Source of the DNA: Watersipora subatra
Taxonomy: Eukaryota; Bryozoa; Gymnolaemata; Cheilostomatida; Watersiporidae
Length of the DNA: 64,000 bases
Reading direction: 5' to 3'
Assembly (NCBI RefSeq): GCF_963576615.1
Contig: NC_088716.1
Coordinates: 61,102,228 to 61,166,227, forward strand
Each line of letters opens with the position of its first letter. Position 1 is the first letter of the stretch. The position numbers and the translations under genes were made by a program. The notes under the pieces were generated by a model. It was given only the letters and a program-made list of their open reading frames with translations, was not told the origin of the DNA and did no database searches. This document shows positions 56,040-64,000 of this stretch, one piece after another.

Positions 56040-56226
56040 TGATATATATATTTTTGTAAGTTTGCCGTCTGTCTGTCTGTCTTCGTCTGTTTGGATATCT
56101 GTCTGTCCGGCTATAGCTATTAAAATCTTGGAATTAAAATCTCATGTCCTGCTGATTTGAACTCACGATTGTTGCAACCAGCAGGTTTGTAATCCAATTG
56201 TCTAACCACCAGTCTACGAAGGCTCT
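56040..56226 (-). repeat. tRNA-derived SINE-like sequence
   Basis: On the minus strand, TGGTGGTTAGACAATTGG resembles an RNA polymerase III A box and GAGTTCAAATC a B box, about 40 bases further on, with CTGCTGGTTGCAACAATCGT between. A body ending in CAGACAGACAGAC repeats and AT-rich sequence follows. It does not fold as a good functional tRNA, so I call it SINE-like. Confidence 0.45.
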
Positions 56227-57841
56227 TGCATTTTAAAGCCCTAACTATATACTGTATACACCTTTTTTCCAACTTTATATGCTTAATGACGTTATAATTG
56301 AAACTCTATTAACTCTATGAAATACGATGCTTTTTCGTCTTTTCATAAACTTCTGTTTCCAGTTTTTTGTAAGGTTGAATTGCTAAATCGGTAAAGGTCA
56401 ATACTTTTCACACGAACATGCATATTATCTCGAGTAGGAATAGCCCCTACATTCTCTTTCCGTTCGATCAGACAAAGACAGACTGATATCTCATTGCTAC
56501 ATTTGTACCAGTATCGAGAGGTACCAGTATCGTCGTATTCAAAGTTTTGATGGTTACCTTCTGCTGAAACAGTAAGCTTTTTTATATACTCACACACTTC
56601 TATGCAACAAGTTGTTATTATTAATTCCACCTATTCAGGATTTTTATTTTGTTTTCTCAGTTCGTATTAATTGTATCATTACCGAACCATCTTTTATTGT
56701 GATCATAGCAAAACGGACTTAATTAAGCTATTAATTGCTATTTATTTCACATTTACATTTAGATACTTTTTCAGTTGTTTTATTTTGTTTCTTAATTTAC
56801 ATGACCTGCAAAAAACATTTTCCTCATAATATGAAGTTCGAAAGTTACAGTTGTTTGACAAAGTTTGAAAACCTTTACAGTTGCTTTATCTTTTCTCTTA
56901 ATTTATTTAGACTGCACAAAACACTTTTCTCATGATATGAAGTTTGAAAGTTAGAATGGTAACTGTTGTTATATGTTAAATAGAAATGAGTTTTCTGTGC
57001 AAAGACTTTGATTTCCCGGGCAACACCGGCCATTCCCCTAGTAAGCTATAATGCCGATTTTTAACATTCCTGGACCAATACACTGGTATTAGTGGGATTC
57101 TAGTGCTGCTCTATAGGCATGCTAAATACTAACACGTCAGTCTAAACACCTTCAGCTTATCTGTGTGTGTGTTTCACTCATAGTAGAAACATTCCCTTTG
57201 TACCGGCTTCGATAATACAAGACTCCAGGATTGCTGGTGAAACTTGTGCTTGCGTGTTGGCTGATTGGTCGATTGTGTGAGTATTAGCTAATCCTGGCTC
57301 ATTTTGTCAATGGAGTGTCATTTACTAAATTTGAATGAACAGCTTTAAGAGAGTTCAGTAGTCATGACCTAGTAAAAGCTGCAACTCAGAATGGCTAGCC
57401 GACATCTCGCTGGTGACTGCTAGCAAGTAGGTAAGTTGACAATGTGGCTTCAACTCCTTATAACGCTTTGCTGCCTTTTATTCATTGTTCTGGTACAGTT
57501 CTTTGGCGGTCAGGTTCTTTCTTCAATTGCCCACTAAGTTTTCTTTCTCTATTCATTGATAATGATTATTTATTGAAAAACACTCGGTATAGTTTTAAGA
57601 TATGGCCCGTCAGCAGGTTGCTGAATGTTTTTAAAAAACTTGGTCTACAAGTCAAGGCAATATGAAAAGCTTTCATGACTTTGTATTTCAACAAAAATGT
57701 TAAGGGATATATTTTGATAAAAACACTATTTTTGGCCACTATGACTTAAGGGCAACAAATAAAGTGCTTTCTGAGCTTTAGTTTATTCTTGGTGACAAAT
57801 ACAGCAAATTATTTTATTGAAGGTTCACCATTACTTTGGCA
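56227..57841. other. intergenic region before the satellite
   Basis: Only short open frames and no recognised motif. A direct repeat of about 70 bases around CATGACCTGCAAAAAACATT / AGACTGCACAAAACACTTTT and ATATGAAGTT(C/T)GAAAGTTA is at 56790-56955. Confidence 0.4.
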
Positions 57842-58005
57842 AAATCGTGTGAAAGATGAATTTACACAAAGTTTTAACAGATTGTACCAAAAAGTGTCGG
57901 TATTTTATATCATTTGTGATTGTTTTTGATATTAGAGGTGATCAGACTGCCAGGGTGTTTCAACATTAAAATCAACAAAACTTGATCGTGGTTAAAACGA
58001 GTTAC
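57842..58005. repeat. foldback repeat, copy 4 (left arm only)
   Basis: GATGAATTTACACAAAGTTT, GTGTCGGTATTTTAT, GATTGTTTTTGATATTAGAG and AAAATCAACAAAACTTGATC match the left arms of the other copies. The sequence then changes directly into the 13-bp satellite. Confidence 0.65.
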
Positions 58006-61000
58006 ACTAGAGTTAGGCATAGAGTTCAGGAATAGAGTTCAGGAATAGAGTTCAGGCATAGAGTTCAGGTATAGAGTTCAGGCATAGAGTTTAGGCATAG
58101 AGTTCGGGCATAGAGTTCAGGTATAGAGTTCAGGTAGAGCGTTCAGGCATAGAGTTCGGGCATAGAGTTCAGGCATAGAGTTTAGGTATAGAGTTCAGGT
58201 ATAGAGTTCAGGTATAGAGTTTAGGTATAGAGTTTAGGCATAGAGTTCAGGTATAGAGTTCGGGCATAGAGTTCAGGCATAGAGTTCGGGTAAAGAGTTT
58301 AGGTATAGAGTTTAGGCATAGAGTTCAAGCATGGAGTTCAGGCATAGAGTTCAGGCATAGAGTTTAGGCATAGAGTTCAGGCATAGAGTTCAGGCATGGG
58401 GTTCAGGCATAGAGTTCAGGTATGGAGTTCAGGCATAGAGTTTAGGTATAGAGTTCAGGTATAGAGTTTAGGTATAGAGTTCGGGTAAAGAGTTTAGGTA
58501 TAGAGTTTAGGCATAGAGTTCAGGCATGGAGTTCAGGCAGAGAGTTCAGGCATAGAGTTCAGGTATAGAGTTCAGGCATAGAGTTCAGGCATAGAGTTCG
58601 GGCATAGAGTTCAGGCATAGAGTTCAGGTATAGAGTTCAGGCATAGAGTTCAGGCATAGAGTTCTGGCATAGAGTTCAGGCATGGAGTTCTGGCATAGAG
58701 TTCAGGCATGGAGTTCAGGCATAGAGTTTAGGTATAGAGTTCGGGTAAAGAGTTTAGGTATAGAGTTTAGGCATAGAGTTCAGGCATGGAGTTCAGGCAT
58801 AGAGTTCAGGCATAGAGTTCAGGTATAGAGTTCAGGCATAGAGTTCAGGCATAGAGTTCGGGCATAGAGTTCAGGCATAGAGTTCAGGTATAGAGTTTAG
58901 GCATAGAGTTCAGGCATGGAGTTCAGGCATAGAGTTCAGGCATAGAGTTCAGGCATGGAGTTCAGGCATAGAGTTCAGGTATAGAGTTCAGGCATGAAGT
59001 TCAGGTATAGAGTTCAGGCATAGAGTTCGGGCATAGAGTTCAGGAATAGAGTTCAGGCATAGAGTTCAGGCATAGAGTTCAGGTATAGAGTTCAGGCATA
59101 GAGTTCAGGCATAGAGTTCGGGCATAGAGTTCAGGCATAGAGTTCAGGTATAGAGTTCAGGCATAGAGTTCAGGTATAGAGTTCAGGCATAGAGTTCAGG
59201 CATAGAGTTCTGGCATAGAGTTCAGGCATGGAGTTCAGGCATAGAGTTTAGGTATAGAGTTCAGGTATAGAGTTTAGGTATAGAGTTCGGGTAAAGAGTT
59301 TAGGTATAGAGTTTAGGCATAGAGTTCAGGCATGGAGTTCAGGCATAGAGTTCAGGCATAGAGTTCAGGTATAGAGTTCAGGCATAGAGTTCAGGCATAG
59401 AGTTCGGGCATAGAGTTCAGGCATAGAGTTCAGGTATAGAGTTTAGGCATAGAGTTCAGGCATGGAGTTCAGGCATAGAGTTCAGGCATAGAGTTCAGGC
59501 ATGGAGTTCAGGCATAGAGTTCAGGTATAGAGTTCAGGCATGAAGTTCAGGTATAGAGTTCAGGCATAGAGTTCGGGCATAGAGTTCAGGAATAGAGTTC
59601 AGGCATAGAGTTCAGGCATAAAGTTCAGGCATAGAGTTTAGGCATAGAGTTCAGGCATAGAGTTCAGGTATAGAGTTCAGGCATAGAGTTCAGGTATAGA
59701 GTTTAGGTATAGAGTTCGGGTAAAGAGTTTAGGTATAGATTTTAGGCATAGAGTTCAGGCATAGAGTTCGGGCATAGAGTTCAGGCATAGAGTTCAGGTA
59801 TAGAGTTTAGGCATAGAGTTCAGGCATGGAGTTCAGGCATAAAGTTCAGGCATAGAGTTCAGGCATAGAGTTCAGGCATAGAGTTCAGGCATAGAATTCA
59901 GGTATAGAGTTTAGGCATAGAGTTCAGGCATAGAGTTCAGGCATAGAGTTCAGGCATAGAGTTTAGGTATAGAGTTTAGGCATAGAGTTCAGGCATAGAG
60001 TTTAGGCATAGAGTTCAGGCATAGAGTTCAGGCATAGAGTTTAGGCATAGAGTTCAGGCATAGAGTTCAGGCATAGAGTTTAGGTATAGAGTTTAGGTAT
60101 AGAGTTCGGGTAAAGAGTTTAGGTATAGAGTTTAGGCATAGAGTTCAGGCATGGAGTTCAGGCATAGAGTTCAGGCATAGAGTTCAGGTATAGAGTTTAG
60201 GCATAGAGTTCAGGCATAGAGTTTAGGCATAGAGTTTAGGTATAGAGTTTAGGCATAGAGTTCTGGCATAGAGTTCAGGTATAGAGTTCAGGAATAGAGT
60301 TCAGGCATAGAGTTCAGGAATAGAGTTCAGGCATAGAGTTCAGGCATAGAGTTCAGGCATAGAGTTCGGGCATAGAGTTCGGGCATAGAGTTCTGGCATA
60401 GAGTTTAGGCATAGAGTTCAGGCATAGAGTTCAGGCATAGAGTTCAGGCATAGAGTTTAGGTATAGAGTTTAGGCATAGAGTTCTGGCATAGAGTTCAGG
60501 TATAGAGTTCAGGAATAGAGTTCAGGCATAGAGTTCAGGCATAGAGTTCAGGCATAGAGTTTAGGCATAGAGTTTAGGTATAGAGTTTAGGCATAGAGTT
60601 CTGGCATAGAGTTCAGGTATAGAGTTCAGGAATAGAGTTCAGGCATAGAGTTCAGGAATAGAGTTCAGGCATAGAGTTCAGGCATAGAGTTCAGGCATAG
60701 AGTTCAGGCATAGAGTTCAGGCATAGAGTTCAGGCATAGAGTTCAGGCATGGAGTTCAGGTATAGAGTTTAGGTATAGAGTTCGGGTAAAGAGTTTAGGT
60801 ATAGAGTTTAGGCATAGAGTTCAGGCATGGAGTTCAGGCATAGAGTTCAGGCATAGAGTTCAGGTATAGAGTTCAGGCATAGAGTTCAGGCATAGAGTTC
60901 GGGCATAGAGTTCAGGCATACAGTTCAGGCATAGAGTTCGGGCATAGAGTTCAGGAATAGAGTTCAGGCATAGAGTTCAGGCATAGAGTTCAGGCATAGA

Positions 61001-64000
61001 GTTCAGGCATAGAGTTCAGGCATAGAGTTTAGGCATAGAGTTCAGGCATAGAGTTCAGGCATAGAGTTCAGGCATAGAGTTTAGGCATAGAGTTCAGGCA
61101 TAGAGTTCGGGCATAGGGTTCAGGCATAGAGTTCAGGTATAGAGTTTAGGCATAGAGTTCAGGCATGGAGTTCAGGCATAGAGTTCAGGCATAGAGTTCA
61201 GGCATAGAGTTCAGGCATAGAGTTCGGGCATAGAGTTCAGGAATAGAGTTCAGGCATAGAGTTCAGGCATAAAGTTCAGGCATAGAGTTCAGGCATAGAG
61301 TTTAGGTATAGAGTTTAGGCATAGAGTTCAGGCATGGAGTTCAGGCATAGAGTTCAGGCATAGAGTTCAGGTATAGAGTTCAGGCATAGAGTTCAGGCAT
61401 AGAGTTCGGGCATAGGGTTCAGGCAAATAGTTCAGGTATAGAGTTTAGGCATAGAGTTCAGGCATGGAGTTCAGGCATAGAGTTCAGGCATAGAGTTCGG
61501 GCATAGAGTTCAGGAATAGAGTTCAGGCATAGAGTTCAGGCATAAAGTTCAGGCATAGAGTTCAGGCATAGAGTTTAGGTATAGAGTTCGGGTAAAGAGT
61601 TTAGGTATAGAGTTTAGGCATAGAGTTCAGGCATGGAGTTCAGGCATAGAGTTCAGGCATAGAGTTCAGGTATAGAGTTCAGGCACAGAGTTCAGGCATA
61701 GAGTTCGGGCATAGAGTTCAGGCATAGAGTTCAGGTATAGAGTTTAGGCATAGAGTTCAGGCATGGAGTTCAGGCATAGAGTTCAGGCATAGAGTTCAGG
61801 TATAGAGTTTAGGTATAGAGTTCGGGTAAAGAGTTTAGGTATAGAGTTTAGGCATAGAGTTTAGGCATGGAGTTCAGGCATAGAGTTCGGGCATAGAGTT
61901 CAGGCATAGAGTTCGGGCATAGAGTTCAGGCATAGAGTTCAGGTATAGAGTTTAGGCATAGAGTTCAGGCATGGAGTTCAGGCATAGAGTTCAGGCATAG
62001 AGTTTGGGCATGGAGTTCAGGCATAGAGTTTAGGCATAGAGTTCAGGCATAGAGTTCAGGTATAGAGTTTAGGCATAGAGTTCAGGCATAGAGTTCGGGC
62101 ATAGAGTTCAGGCATAGAGTTCAGGTATAGAGTTTAGGCATAGAGTTCAGGCATGGAGTTCAGGCATAGAGTTCAGGCATAGAGTTTGGGCATGGAGTTC
62201 AGGCATAGAGTTTAGGCATAGAGTTCAGGCATAGAGTTTAGGTATAGAGTTCAGGCATAGAGTTCAGGCATAGAGTTCAGGCATGGAGTTCAGGCATAGA
62301 GTTCAGGCATAGAGTTCAGGCATAGAGTTCAGGAATAGAGTTCAGGCATAGAGTTCAGGCATAGAGTTCAGGCATAGAGTTTAGGCATAGAGTTCAGGCA
62401 TAGAGTTTAGGTATAGAGTTCAGGCATAGAGTTCAGGCATAGAGTTCAGGTATAGAGTTTAGGCATAGAGTTCAGGCATAGAGTTCAGGTATAGAGTTTA
62501 GGCATAGAGTTCAGGCATAGAGTTCAGGCATAGAGTTCGGGCATAGAGTTCAGGCATAGAGTTCAGGTATAGAGTTTAGGCATAGAGTTCAGGCATGGAG
62601 TTCAGGCATAGAGTTCAGGCATAGAGTTCGGGCATAGAGTTCAGGAATAGAGTTCAGGCATAGAGTTCAGGCATAGAGTTCAGGCATAGAGTTTAGGTAT
62701 AGAGTTCAGGCATAGAGTTCAGGCATAGAGTTCAGGTATAGAGTTTAGGTATAGAGTTCGGGTAAAGAGTTTAGGTATAGAGTTTAGGCATAGAGTTTAG
62801 GCATGGAGTTCAGGCATAGAGTTCAGGCATAGAGTTCAGGTATAGAGTTCAGGTATAGAGTTCAGGCATAGAGTTCAGGCATAGAGTTCGGGCGTAGAGT
62901 TCAGGCATAGAGTTCAGGTATAGAGTTTAGGCATAGAGTTCAGGCATGGAGTTCAGGCATAGAGTTCAGGCATAGAGTTTGGGCATGGAGTTCAGGCATA
63001 GAGTTTAGGCATAGAGTTCAGGCATAGAGTTTAGGTATAGAGTTTAGGTATAGAGTTCAGGCATGGAGTTTAGGCATAGAGTTCGGGCATAGAGTTCAGG
63101 CATAGAGTTCAGGTATAGAGTTCAGGCATAGAGTTCAGGCATAGAGTTCAGGTATAGAGTTTAGGTATAGAGTTCGGGTAAAGAGTTTAGGTATAGAGTT
63201 TAGGCATAGAGTTCAGGCATGGAGTTCAGGCATAGAGTTCAGGCATAGAGTTCAGGCATAGAGTTCAGGAATAGAGTTCAGGCATAGAGTTCAGGCATAG
63301 AGTTCAGGCATAGAGTTTAGGCATAGAGTTCAGGCATAGAGTTTAGGTATAGAGTTCAGGCATAGAGTTCAGGCATAGAGTTCAGGTATAGAGTTTAGGC
63401 ATAGAGTTCAGGCATAGAGTTCAGGTATAGAGTTTAGGTATAGAGTTCGGGTAAAGAGTTTAGGTATAGAGTTTAGGCATAGAGTTCAGGCATGGAGTTC
63501 AGGCATAGAGTTCAGGCATAGAGTTCAGGCATAGAGTTCAGGAATAGAGTTCAGGCATAGAGTTCAGGCATTGAGTTCAGGCATAGAGTTTAGGCATAGA
63601 GTTCAGGCATGGAGTTCAGGTATAGAGTTTAGGTATAGAGTTCGGGTAAAGAGTTTAGGTATAGAGTTTAGGCATAGAGTTCAGGCATGGAGTTCAGGCA
63701 TAGAGTTCAGGCATAGAGTTCAGGCATAGAGTTCAGGAATAGAGTTCAGGCATAGAGTTCAGGCATAGAGTTCAGGCATAGAGTTTAGGCATAGAGTTCA
63801 GGCATGGAGTTCAGGTATAGAGTTTAGGTATAGAGTTCGGGTAAAGAGTTTAGGTATAGAGTTTAGGCATAGAGTTCAGGCATGGAGTTCAGGCATAGAG
63901 TTTAGGTATAGAGTTTAGGCATAGAGTTCAGGCATGGAGTTCAGGCATAGAGTTCGGGCATAGAGTTCAGGCATAGAGTTTAGGTATAGAGTTCAGGCAT
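58006..64000. repeat. 13-bp satellite array, about 460 units, open at the window end
   Basis: Unit TTCAGGCATAGAG. Substitutions are limited to a few positions: TTC or TTT; AGG, GGG or TGG; CAT, TAT, AAT or TAA; AGAG, GGAG or AAAG. The rare variant TTCGGGTAAAGAG occurs 14 times between 58287 and 63838, and every interval is an exact multiple of 13. Near both ends it recurs at 195 bp (15 units), a higher-order repeat. Stop codons occur in all frames, so it is noncoding. Confidence 0.98.

Noticed and set aside
56040-56226. Functional tRNA gene
   Set aside because: A- and B-box-like parts exist, but the acceptor and anticodon arms do not pair convincingly and a SINE-type body follows.
58006-64000. 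CRISPR-like or telomeric repeat
   Set aside because: Units are directly contiguous with no spacers, and the 13-bp unit is not a known telomere motif; a eukaryotic satellite explains it.

Overview
The window is nuclear DNA from an animal. It is AT-rich and intron-rich, with GT-AG splicing, and I count three recognisable protein-coding genes in 64 kb; the rest is introns, transposon relics and tandem arrays. All three genes are conserved animal families. The gene content fits an invertebrate, but nothing here lets me name the species or phylum.

Layout. At 1.5-2.2 kb on the minus strand is a pyroglutamyl-peptidase I gene (PGPEP1, family C15) read as one uninterrupted exon. At 7.6-10.8 kb on the plus strand is a three-exon GABARAP (Atg8-family autophagy modifier). 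From 49.06 kb down to 13.92 kb on the minus strand is one 35-kb gene for the NuRD chromatin remodeller Mi-2/CHD4. I could assemble it from 38 coding exons that join in frame into about 1824 residues (CHDNT, two PHD fingers, two chromodomains, SNF2 helicase, DUF1087/DUF1086 region, CHDCT2). GABARAP and CHD4 converge, with about 3 kb between their stop codons. From 49.1 to 58.0 kb I find no confident gene. From 58.0 kb to the window end runs a single 13-bp satellite of about 460 units that continues past the edge.

The accessory content is unusually rich. CHD4 introns hold five minisatellites (units of 22, 22, 34, 26 and 24 bp) and at least seven DNA-transposon-type elements with terminal inverted repeats. 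These include two Tigger/pogo-like copies sharing one TIR family (one with a helix-turn-helix transposase fragment, one split by a solo LTR with a 4-bp target duplication), two inverted copies of a CAGTGGAACC MITE, a Tc1-like MITE, and two elements with 8-bp target-duplication evidence. Several TA-targeting elements sit inside minisatellite sequence. A foldback repeat has four copies, two of which are directly followed by tandem arrays, including the big satellite.

The three genes do not form a functional unit: a peptidase, an autophagy modifier and a chromatin remodeller are simply neighbours. I did not find a new enzymatic system. The most interesting material is the relation between transposons, tandem arrays and splice sites inside CHD4, and the indel-free phase of the terminal satellite.
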